This document shows, one piece after another, positions 1-6,254 of a stretch of DNA of 6,413 nt (its first letter is position 1; every line of letters begins with the position of its first letter). The translations under genes and the position numbers were made by a program. The notes under the pieces are model-generated. The model saw only the letters and a program-made list of their open reading frames with translations, was not told the origin of the DNA and searched no databases. Source of the DNA: Steroidobacteraceae bacterium (lineage in GTDB: Bacteria > Pseudomonadota > Gammaproteobacteria > Steroidobacterales > Steroidobacteraceae); contig JALRHE010000144.1 of NCBI GenBank assembly GCA_023253235.1, positions 1 through 6,413 on the forward strand, read 5' to 3'.

Positions 1-1940
1 AGGTCGCCGGTGTTATTTACCGAGTCGTAGAAGTCGCCGTTGAAGTTACCGCTCTTGTAGCCCGTGGAGTAGGTGAAGAAGCCGTAGGTATCGTCGCTGA
101 AATCGTATCCGAAGGTCAGCTTGCCACTGGTATTGCTGAAGTCCTTGGAGAAAGACTTGCCGAAGATACCGTTGACCGGCGTTTGAGTTTCCGCCGCTGA
201 GTCGGCGACGTAAGCGCGCGACAACGGCTGGCCGGCGAAGTAGAAGCCAAAGAAGCCCGCCGCGTTGGCGCTGCTGCGCCAAAGGTAGGTGACATCCTTG
301 GTTTCTTTGGTGTGACGCAGGCCGGCAGTGATCGCGAGCGGACTCTCGTCCGACGGCCGCCAAGTCATCTGCCCATAGACCGCGGTCGACTTTGTTTCGT
401 TATCGTGCGAGGTCGTATCCGACGCCGAGATCGGGAAGAGCGCCCAACGGTTGTTACGGAACTTGCCTTCGTCGGTGTAGTAGAAGAGACCCGCGGCGTA
501 ATCCACGTTACCCGACTGACCGACCATCGAGAATTCCTGCTGGAAGGACTCGAACTCGGTGTTGGCGTAGTTGGTGAAGGACGGCGCGCGACCCAAGGAA
601 TTGATCGCATCGACGATGCCTTGGCCGACGGCAAACTCCACCGCACCCGGGATGGCGGGCGAGACGGAGTTGAAGAACAGACCGCCGACCGTGGCGAGCA
701 CGAGATCGTGCACGACACCGGTGGTCAAACCGTTGCCGAGCGGACGCATTGTCCCGTCGACGCCGTCGAGATCACCTTGGTTGAGGTTGGCGACATCACG
801 GAAGCCTGTGATCGACTTGAACTCGACATCGCCGAGGGCGCCGAGACCGTCACGTCGCCAGGACAGCGTGATGCCATGGGCATCGACGTCATTCGATGAG
901 AACAGGGGGATATCGCCCGATACGTTCTCCGGTCGGTCGAGCCCAGCCTTGTACATCGAGGCTTCCCAGGCGCGGTAGTCGGTGATCCACTGACTCAGCT
1001 GGCGAACTTGCGGTGTTTGCGCCGCAGGCCCGAGGAACGCGAGGTTGTTCTGGATGCCCGCCAAGGTCGCAGAACGGCTAGTGCTCGTCAGCGCGACGTT
1101 AGTCGGGTAACCCGCCGTGCCCGCAACTGCGGCAGCGGTCGGCGTCAAGCCGAATACTTTGAGCGCCTGAGAGAACTCGGTGAGCTCAGAGTGGGTGTAG
1201 TTGTAGCTGGCCGTGAAGGATTCGGACGGCTTCAACACCAGCGCCACGCGCCAGCCTTCGCGGTCGAGATTTTCAGATCCCTTCAGACTGGCATTCGTGT
1301 TGCCGTAGAGCGGGTCTCGCTCGCGTTTAAAGTAGGTAAATGAGCTCGACAGCGCACCCGCACTCGGCAGATCGAGCGAGAAGCGATAATCGCGCAAGCC
1401 GTAGTTACCGCCGCCGACGCGCGCATCCAGACGGAAATCTCCGCTGGGCTCACGCGAGACAAAATTGACGGCACCACCGGTGGTGTTGCGTCCATACAGC
1501 GTGCCTTGCGGGCCGCGCAAAACTTCGATTCGCTCAAGATCGACTACGTCGAGACCGACACCAAAACCTTTCGCGACATAGATGCCGTCAACGTAGAGCG
1601 CGGAAGCAGGATCATTCGAGACACTGTTCGCGTTACCCGAGGGTACGCCACGAATATTGATCGAGAGGTTGCCGCGCGAGGAGGGTGGCTCAAAACCCTG
1701 AACGTTCGGTACAACGCCGAACAGGTTCTTGTTATTCGTGATGCCCAGTTCCTCGATCGTCGCCGCACTCAGCGCGGTGATGGCGATTGGAGTCGACTGC
1801 AGATTTTCCGCGCGCTTCTGCGCGGTGACGACGACCTCTTCGAGGCCGCCTTGATTCGCATCCTGCGCGCCGGCCGAGGCGGCAGCGACGGCGGCGATCA
1901 AGCCGGTCACTACCGTTGGCAACGTTTGATTCCTCTTCAT
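1..1940 (-). CDS. TonB-dependent outer-membrane receptor, C-terminus beyond window edge
   Basis: Active importer of a scarce or bulky substrate across the outer membrane, powered by TonB-ExbBD. Translating the minus strand from ATG at 1940 gives 646 codons with no stop to the window edge. Residues 1-25 look like a signal peptide: MKRNQ, a hydrophobic Ala/Val core, and probable cleavage after SAGA. A TonB-box-like segment, LEEVVVTAQKR, lies at 33-43. The plug domain follows at about 44-165, with INIRGVP (95-100), LYVDGIYV (115-122), RIEVLRGPQGTLYGRNT (137-153) and GGAVNFVS (155-162). From about 170 onward, alternating aromatic strands match the barrel. About 100-150 residues and the terminal aromatic strand are probably missing. 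Start support is GGAGG at 1955-1951. It is divergent from an MFS/CoA-ligase operon and near steroid-type oxygenase genes, so a hydrophobic polycyclic substrate is inferred; a siderophore cannot be excluded. Family is secure, substrate is not. Confidence 0.95.
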   Translation of the reverse strand, partial: MKRNQTLPTVVTGLIAAVAAASAGAQDANQGGLEEVVVTAQKRAENLQSTPIAITALSAATIEELGITNNKNLFGVVPNVQGFEPPSSRGNLSINIRGVPSGNANSVSNDPASALYVDGIYVAKGFGVGLDVVDLERIEVLRGPQGTLYGRNTTGGAVNFVSREPSGDFRLDARVGGGNYGLRDYRFSLDLPSAGALSSSFTYFKRERDPLYGNTNASLKGSENLDREGWRVALVLKPSESFTASYNYTHSELTEFSQALKVFGLTPTAAAVAGTAGYPTNVALTSTSRSATLAGIQNNLAFLGPAAQTPQVRQLSQWITDYRAWEASMYKAGLDRPENVSGDIPLFSSNDVDAHGITLSWRRDGLGALGDVEFKSITGFRDVANLNQGDLDGVDGTMRPLGNGLTTGVVHDLVLATVGGLFFNSVSPAIPGAVEFAVGQGIVDAINSLGRAPSFTNYANTEFESFQQEFSMVGQSGNVDYAAGLFYYTDEGKFRNNRWALFPISASDTTSHDNETKSTAVYGQMTWRPSDESPLAITAGLRHTKETKDVTYLWRSSANAAGFFGFYFAGQPLSRAYVADSAAETQTPVNGIFGKSFSKDFSNTSGKLTFGYDFSDDTYGFFTYSTGYKSGNFNGDFYDSVNNTGD

Positions 1941-1942
1941 GT

Positions 1943-1955
1943 TCCCCTGTCCTCC
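1943..1955 (-). promoter_or_regulatory. Ribosome binding site of the TonB-dependent receptor
   Basis: Read on the minus strand, GGAGG (1955-1951) lies 10 nt before the ATG at 1940-1938, and a second purine run AGGGGA (1948-1943) lies nearer. The first matches the anti-Shine-Dalgarno sequence at a slightly long spacing. It supports the chosen start, as does the signal peptide that begins there. Confidence 0.7.
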
Positions 1956-1992
1956 AGTAAACGATTGTTTCTTCTAAGGCACTGGTCACTGG

Positions 1993-2005
1993 GTCTGCGG
2001 CAGAC
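1993..2005. promoter_or_regulatory. 13-bp perfect palindrome in receptor leader (possible operator or small hairpin)
   Basis: The sequence GTCTGC-G-GCAGAC is two perfect 6-bp arms around one central base. It lies between the predicted receptor promoter and the receptor start, where a repressor would block initiation or early elongation. A one-base loop makes an RNA hairpin with all six pairs unlikely, so a DNA-binding site for a dimeric regulator is the better reading. An imperfect tandem repeat, ACTGGTC / ACTGGGTC (1981-1995), adjoins it. Function is inferred only from symmetry and position. Confidence 0.35.
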
Positions 2006-2026
2006 TCGCCTGACCCCCGTAGGCCT

Positions 2027-2055
2027 ATGCTTTCAACATGCGTAATCTATGTCAA
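2027..2055 (-). promoter_or_regulatory. Predicted sigma70-type promoter of the TonB-dependent receptor
   Basis: On the minus strand a perfect -35 hexamer TTGACA occupies 2055-2050, in the only AT-rich patch of the divergent region. At 17-19 bp spacing the candidate -10 hexamers (AAGCAT at 2032-2027, AGCATA, GCATAG) are weak, which would suit an activated or tightly controlled promoter. Transcription would start near 2020, leaving a leader of about 75-80 nt before the ATG at 1940. The -35 is convincing, the -10 is not. Confidence 0.4.
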
Positions 2056-2068
2056 TAAAAATTACGCA
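2039..2068. promoter_or_regulatory. 8-bp inverted repeat over the receptor -35 box (candidate operator)
   Basis: TGCGTAAT (2039-2046) and ATTACGCA (2061-2068) are perfect inverted copies separated by 14 bp. The arm centres are 22 bp apart, close to two helical turns, so both half-sites face the same side of DNA, as expected for a dimeric regulator. The spacer contains the receptor -35 box (2050-2055), and the repeat lies about 27 bp upstream of the extended -10 that reads the other way. One bound protein could therefore control both transcription units. No regulator gene is present to pair with it. Confidence 0.45.
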
Positions 2069-2094
2069 AAGCGACGTTAATCCGTCGAGGGGAC

Positions 2095-2103
2095 TGCTAA
2101 TAT
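2095..2103 (+). promoter_or_regulatory. Predicted extended -10 promoter of the MFS/CoA-ligase operon
   Basis: TGCTAATAT is an extended -10 element (TG-n) followed by TAATAT, which keeps the key first, second and last bases of TATAAT. No good -35 is seen at 16-18 bp upstream, where the sequence reads around CGTTAA, which is tolerable for an extended -10 promoter. Initiation near 2110 would give a leader of about 90 nt before the transporter ATG at 2201. This is a motif-level prediction. Confidence 0.35.
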
Positions 2104-2189
2104 CGCAGCGGAGTGGTTCTTTCGCCACGAATCCGCCGGGTAGAGCGGGGCGTCGGTGGGTTTCCGGAGTCAAACTGAGATCAGACCGC

Positions 2190-2196
2190 GAGGAGG
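2190..2196 (+). promoter_or_regulatory. Ribosome binding site of the MFS transporter
   Basis: GAGGAGG followed by GGGC directly precedes the ATG at 2201. This near-perfect Shine-Dalgarno sequence decides the start in favour of 2201 over an in-frame GTG 45 nt upstream at 2156, which lacks a comparable site and would add 15 residues of non-membrane sequence. Confidence 0.8.
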
Positions 2197-2200
2197 GGGC

Positions 2201-3520
2201 ATGACGTCAGGCATTGCGGACGAGCACCAGCAGGTCGACGAGCGTCGCCCGGGCGGATACGCCTGGTACGTCGCGGTCGTGCTATTCCTCGTCTACCTCG
2301 TCAACTACATCGACCGCTCGGTCTTAAATGTGCTGTCACAGCTCGTTAAGGACGAGCTCGGGGCCTCCGACACCATCATGGGATTCTTGGTCGGGCCCGC
2401 CTTTGCTGTCTTTTATGCGCTCGCGGGTATTCCGATCGCCCGCTATGCCGACCGGTCAAACCGGATCCGCATCATCGTCGTGGGGTGCCTCGTTTGGAGT
2501 GGTTTCACCATCGCGACCGCCTACGCGCAAACCTGGCAGCAGCTCGCTTGGTTCCGTATCGGGGTTGGGGTGGGTGAAGCGGCTTTTCTGGCGCCTGCCT
2601 ACTCCATCCTCGCTGACTACTTTCCGGTCCGCTATCGCACACGTGCGCTCTCGTTGTTAGGTCTTGCGGTTTATTTCGGGCAGGTGACCGGGATGGTCAC
2701 CGGTGCGATGCTGGGTGCCTCGCTCGGCTGGCGAGACGTCTTCATCTACGCCGGTTTGCCCGGCATCGTCGTTGCGCTCGTCGCATGGCTGACCGTGCGG
2801 GAGCCACTGCGCGGCGCGCAGGATTCGATCGCTCGTAAAACCGAGGCGAGTAGCGGCGATTTCATGAGTGCGCTCCAATCTTTGTGGGCATACCGGAGCT
2901 TCCGAAAACTCTGCATCGGTACCGCACTCGGTGTATTCGGTGGGCAGGCTTTCGCAGGTTGGTCGGCGCCATTCTTGATGCGCTCCCACGGGGTCGATCT
3001 GGTCGCGATCGGGACGGTGTTCGCACCACCATACTTACTCTCCGCATTGGTGGGCACCATCGTTGCCGGGTTCGTCGCCGATCGTTTGGTGAGGCGTAAT
3101 CTGAACGCACCGGTCCAGGCTTCGAGCTACGCGCTCGCCCTGGCCACAGCGATTTTGTGTGTCGCTTGTTGGGTGCCGCAGTTTTCCTGGCTGGTGATCC
3201 TGACCATCCCGATGGGATTGGTTGGCGGCGGATGGGTGTTACCGATGCAGTCGAGTACCCAAAACGCATTGCCGCCGGAGTTGCGTGCGACGGGTACGGC
3301 GGTATTTTGGTTCGTAGTTAATCTCGTCGGAATCGCAGGGGGCCCGTGGTTCACCGGCTTCGCTTCGGATCTTCTGGCAGTACGGTTTGGCAACGACTCT
3401 CTGCGTTATGCCTTGTTGCTCGCGGTATCGGTGAGCTTCATCGGCGCGGCCATCATTCGATCGGCAGGACGGCAACTGCATGCAGAGGCCATGTCGATGG
3501 GTATTCAGCACCGGGGTTGA
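2201..3520 (+). CDS. MFS transporter, spinster-like
   Basis: A 439-residue inner-membrane secondary transporter of the major facilitator superfamily, with the usual length and about 12 hydrophobic segments (roughly 21-41, 60-80, 89-108, 116-136, 149-172, 180-198, 236-256, 270-292, 307-325, 330-350, 365-385, 402-420). TM1 carries NYIDRSVLNVL (35-45), and the loop 2-3 signature appears as ARYADRSNR (80-88). A degenerate second copy, FVADRLVRR (291-299), follows in the C-terminal half. TM4 is RIGVGVGEAAFLAPAY (119-134). This pattern resembles the spinster-like MFS group common in Gram-negative bacteria. It is the first gene of a two-gene operon. Its stop is 2 bp before the ATG of an acyl-CoA synthetase, so co-translation is likely. 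That context suggests import of an organic acid which the ligase then traps as a CoA ester. Substrate and direction are inferred. Confidence 0.92.
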   Translation: MTSGIADEHQQVDERRPGGYAWYVAVVLFLVYLVNYIDRSVLNVLSQLVKDELGASDTIMGFLVGPAFAVFYALAGIPIARYADRSNRIRIIVVGCLVWSGFTIATAYAQTWQQLAWFRIGVGVGEAAFLAPAYSILADYFPVRYRTRALSLLGLAVYFGQVTGMVTGAMLGASLGWRDVFIYAGLPGIVVALVAWLTVREPLRGAQDSIARKTEASSGDFMSALQSLWAYRSFRKLCIGTALGVFGGQAFAGWSAPFLMRSHGVDLVAIGTVFAPPYLLSALVGTIVAGFVADRLVRRNLNAPVQASSYALALATAILCVACWVPQFSWLVILTIPMGLVGGGWVLPMQSSTQNALPPELRATGTAVFWFVVNLVGIAGGPWFTGFASDLLAVRFGNDSLRYALLLAVSVSFIGAAIIRSAGRQLHAEAMSMGIQHRG

Positions 3521-3522
3521 AC

Positions 3523-5151
3523 ATGACTAGCGCCAACCAGCCTTCGTTTAATTTCGCCGACCTGTTGCAGCTCGTCGCGAGCACCGTTCCAGATCGAACG
3601 GCGTTGATCTGTGGCGACGAACGTATCAGCTTCGCTGACTTGTCCGCTCGCAGTGAGGCCTTGGCGGCGTACCTGCACAGCAAGGGTCTCGTCGCCGGGC
3701 AAACTATCGCGCTGCACTCGGGTAATCGTCCCGCGTACTTGATCGGATTTTTTGCAGCCTGTCGGTTGGGCTGTCTGCCATTCAACGTTAACTATCGCTA
3801 TCTCGAGGCGGAACTCGACTATCTCTACGGCAACGCAGGTGCCGCTGCGGCCGTTATCGAACCGGAGTGGCTGCCGAGAGTGATAGGCCTGCGTGCCCGT
3901 CCGCCTTTGCTCGTAGTGACGCTAGGCGGGTCGGCAGAGACGCTGATGCCCGAAGGCGCGGTTTCACTCGAGCAGGCCTTGCAGGCCGCCCAAGCGCTCG
4001 CTCCCGTGTCGCGCCAGACGAGTGGGGATGACCAACTGATCATCTACACGGGCGGCACTACCGGTATGCCAAAGGGCGTCGTGTGGGCGCAAGCAGATCT
4101 GCTGATGGCCTCACTCGGCGGTGGCGGCTTTTTCTCGAAGCATGGGCCGATAAGTGCGGCACAAGAGATCGTCGATCGTGTCCGCGAAGCGCCGCACCTG
4201 GTGATGTTCCCTGTTGCGCCTTTGATGCACGGCGCAGCGCTATGGGCTGCGTTGGCCTCCTTGTTCGCAGGGCATACGCTCGTGCTGCAATCAGGTAAGT
4301 CGTTCGATGCGGCAGGGGTGTTTGATCTCTGCGAGCGCGAACGGGTCAACTTGCTCGTGATCGTGGGCGATGGCATGGGTCGACCACTCGCGGATGTGCT
4401 GCACGAGAACCCCGGTCGGTGGCAGCTGCCGGCGCTCGGCTATATCGGCTCCGGTGGTGCGGTGTTCTCCGCGGCGGTACAACAATCTTTGAAGTCGGCG
4501 CTCCCGAGGCTAGTTACCAGTAGCTCGCTGGGCTCTACCGAGTCCGGCACGCTAGGCGCGGGTGGGGCGAGCGTGACCGGGGAAGGACTCATGCGATTTG
4601 CGCCACGTGCCGATATGCATGTCGTCTGTGACGGCGAGCGCTACGCAGAGCCCGGTGAGACTGGCATCTTGGCGCGTAGTGGTCCGTTGCCGGTTGGCTA
4701 TTTCGGCGATCCGGTCGCGACGGCACGCACCTTTATTCAGCTCGACGGTAGGCGAATTTCCTTGACCGGCGATGCAGCCCGTCTTGAGGAAGACGGCTCG
4801 ATCACGGTGCTCGGTCGCGGGTCCACCTGCATCAACAGTGGCGGCGAAAAGATTTTCCCCGAAGAGGTCGAACAGTGCCTCAAACAGCACGAAGCCGTCG
4901 TGGATGCTTTGGTGGTGGGCCTGCCCGACCTGCGCTTTGGTGAACGGGTCGTGGCGGTCGTGTCGTTACGATCGGCTGATGCCGTTGACGAGGAGACTTT
5001 ACGTCAACACTGTCGTGCCACGATTGCCGGCTACAAAGTACCGCGCCGCATCGTGTTCGCTCCACAAGTGTCACGAACGAACACCGGCAAGCCCGACTAC
5101 GCGTGGGCGAAGGGCTTTGCCGGCGAGTTGTTGTCGCAATCGAGCAGCTGA
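3523..5151 (+). CDS. Acyl-CoA synthetase (AMP-forming), FadD19/FadD17-like
   Basis: A 542-residue ANL-superfamily ligase that would activate a carboxylic acid with ATP to an acyl-adenylate and then form the CoA thioester in the cytoplasm. The P-loop is YTGGTTGMPKGVVW (175-188), followed by a Gly-rich stretch (GGGG, 199-202) and PLMHGAALW (233-241). The adenine/acyl motif is SLGSTES (335-341), the ATP-binding motif LTGDAAR (414-420), and the hinge region GRGSTCINSGGEKIFPEEVE (431-450). The probable catalytic lysine is K523 in TNTGKPDY. The P-loop and the CINSGGEKIFPEEVE block recall FadD19/FadD17, which act on steroid side-chain acids or related substrates. The open frame extends upstream into the transporter gene. 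I chose ATG 3523 because it lies 2 bp after the transporter stop and starts the normal N-terminus; the ribosome site is weak (GGGGTTG), which fits coupling. Class is sure; steroid specificity is inferred. Confidence 0.93.
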   Translation: MTSANQPSFNFADLLQLVASTVPDRTALICGDERISFADLSARSEALAAYLHSKGLVAGQTIALHSGNRPAYLIGFFAACRLGCLPFNVNYRYLEAELDYLYGNAGAAAAVIEPEWLPRVIGLRARPPLLVVTLGGSAETLMPEGAVSLEQALQAAQALAPVSRQTSGDDQLIIYTGGTTGMPKGVVWAQADLLMASLGGGGFFSKHGPISAAQEIVDRVREAPHLVMFPVAPLMHGAALWAALASLFAGHTLVLQSGKSFDAAGVFDLCERERVNLLVIVGDGMGRPLADVLHENPGRWQLPALGYIGSGGAVFSAAVQQSLKSALPRLVTSSSLGSTESGTLGAGGASVTGEGLMRFAPRADMHVVCDGERYAEPGETGILARSGPLPVGYFGDPVATARTFIQLDGRRISLTGDAARLEEDGSITVLGRGSTCINSGGEKIFPEEVEQCLKQHEAVVDALVVGLPDLRFGERVVAVVSLRSADAVDEETLRQHCRATIAGYKVPRRIVFAPQVSRTNTGKPDYAWAKGFAGELLSQSSS

Positions 5152-5176
5152 TTTTTCGAATCGGGCTTGCGGCGGC

Positions 5177-6250
5177 TTAGGAGACGCGCGCGAGCGGCCA
5201 ACCGGGCGTGCCCGGGACCACATGCACACCTTCAATCGGTGCGATCAAGCGCTTCGCTTCACTGCGCGGATGGTAGAACTGCTTGTACCAAATCCGAGCC
5301 TTGTGAAATGGGCCATCCGTCGGGATCTGCATGATGTTCAAAGCGGGGCGCTTGTTGCCCCAAACTTCGAAGTCCTGCAGAAACGCGAGACGACTGGATT
5401 CATTGAAGCCACGAGCCGCTTCGAAATCGGCTTCGGTCGGCACGGCGTTCGCGCCTTTGACGAGCAGACCGTGCCACACCTCGATGACGCCATCGTCGAC
5501 TGGCGTGTGCGTGATCATCAGGACAGTCTCGAACAAGCCCGTCAGGTGCGAAACTAAGATACCCGGACCGTGATAGACGGTATCGGTGTAGAGCTTGTCG
5601 CCCGGGCCTGCCACGAGGGTTCGATGTCCGCCTGCTTGGCGCTGAATGGCTTTGTGCCCGCGGAACTCGTTCTCGAAATATTCCACGGTCGAGCCGTGAA
5701 TCGGGCCCAAGTGCGGCAGATCAGCGATGTTGTCGATGATCTCCTGCGGGTGGCATGCCATCACGCCGAGTTTGTCGATGTTCCAGGGAACCCAGCTCGG
5801 CTGACCGTACTCGGCGAGAGGCGGCAGGTCGAAGTCCGGCTCACCATCTTCCGGGTCGAACCAAACAAAAACCACACCGGCGTGTTCTCGTACCGGCCAA
5901 CTTTTGACGCTGGCGGCTTTGGGAATGTTGCCGTCGTAGTAAGGGATGTGATTGCACTTGCCATCTGGACCGAATCGCCAAGCATGGTAAGGGCAGCGGA
6001 TGTCGTCGCCCTCGACGTGACCGTCGCGCGCCGTGTAAGACGTTTTGTTCTTCGCCAAGTGCGTGCCCATGTGTGGGCAGTAGGCATCGAGCAGGATGAC
6101 CCGACCGCTCTTGCCGCGATACAGCGCGAAATCACGACCGAAGTAACGGACGCCTTGCGGCTGATTCGTCACCTCGCTCGAGATGGCGACCATGAACCAG
6201 CCGCGCGGAAAAGTCTGAGGGCCGATTTTGTAGTCCGCGGTGGTTGCCAT
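5177..6250 (-). CDS. Rieske non-heme iron oxygenase, KshA-like (steroid ring hydroxylase type)
   Basis: Oxygenase component of a multicomponent hydroxylase; 357 residues, slightly shorter than actinobacterial KshA (about 385). The N-terminal Rieske domain binds [2Fe-2S] through C58/H60 (YCPHMG) and C86/H89 (CPYHAW). The C-terminal domain has the mononuclear iron motif N174-x2-D177-x2-H180-x4-H185 (DNIADLPHLGPIH), with D293 in FLQDFEVWGNK as likely third ligand. As recalled, KshA has the parallel segments IIDNVTD..H....H and FLQDVEIWKHK and the same WY.QFY ending, so family placement is strong. Odd: 25 residues separate the two Rieske halves instead of the usual 15-17. Electrons must come from a reductase not encoded here. 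ATG 6250 is used because it lies 4 bp after the upstream stop; the open frame extends 50 codons further but overlaps that gene. Activity on 3-ketosteroids at C9 is inferred; another polycyclic substrate is possible. Confidence 0.92.
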   Translation of the reverse strand: MATTADYKIGPQTFPRGWFMVAISSEVTNQPQGVRYFGRDFALYRGKSGRVILLDAYCPHMGTHLAKNKTSYTARDGHVEGDDIRCPYHAWRFGPDGKCNHIPYYDGNIPKAASVKSWPVREHAGVVFVWFDPEDGEPDFDLPPLAEYGQPSWVPWNIDKLGVMACHPQEIIDNIADLPHLGPIHGSTVEYFENEFRGHKAIQRQAGGHRTLVAGPGDKLYTDTVYHGPGILVSHLTGLFETVLMITHTPVDDGVIEVWHGLLVKGANAVPTEADFEAARGFNESSRLAFLQDFEVWGNKRPALNIMQIPTDGPFHKARIWYKQFYHPRSEAKRLIAPIEGVHVVPGTPGWPLARVS

Positions 6251-6254
6251 GGTG

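Noticed and set aside
312..899. 195-codon open frame on the plus strand
   Set aside because: It is antisense to the receptor gene, Arg/Glu-rich and low in recognisable motifs, while the minus strand encodes clear TonB-dependent receptor plug and barrel sequence without a stop.
1..1940. Possible frameshift or pseudogene of the receptor, since stretches of it also look open in other frames
   Set aside because: Codon-by-codon reading from 1940 to the edge is uninterrupted, and receptor-like sequence stays in one frame throughout.
2121..2131. Small inverted repeat TTCG-CCA-CGAA upstream of the transporter
   Set aside because: Four-base arms are expected by chance in a spacer of this size, and nothing else marks the site.
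2156..2200. GTG start giving a 15-residue N-terminal extension of the MFS transporter
   Set aside because: A strong GAGGAGG ribosome site sits inside this stretch immediately before ATG 2201, which is therefore the better start.
3346..3522. 59-codon upstream extension of the acyl-CoA synthetase frame
   Set aside because: It lies inside the transporter's last two membrane segments. ATG 3523 after the transporter stop gives the expected family N-terminus.
4772..5557. 261-codon plus-strand open frame running across the ligase end into the Rieske gene
   Set aside because: It is out of frame with the ligase, whose catalytic motifs lie in the overlapping region, and antisense to the Rieske C-terminus. 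Its translation has no domain character.
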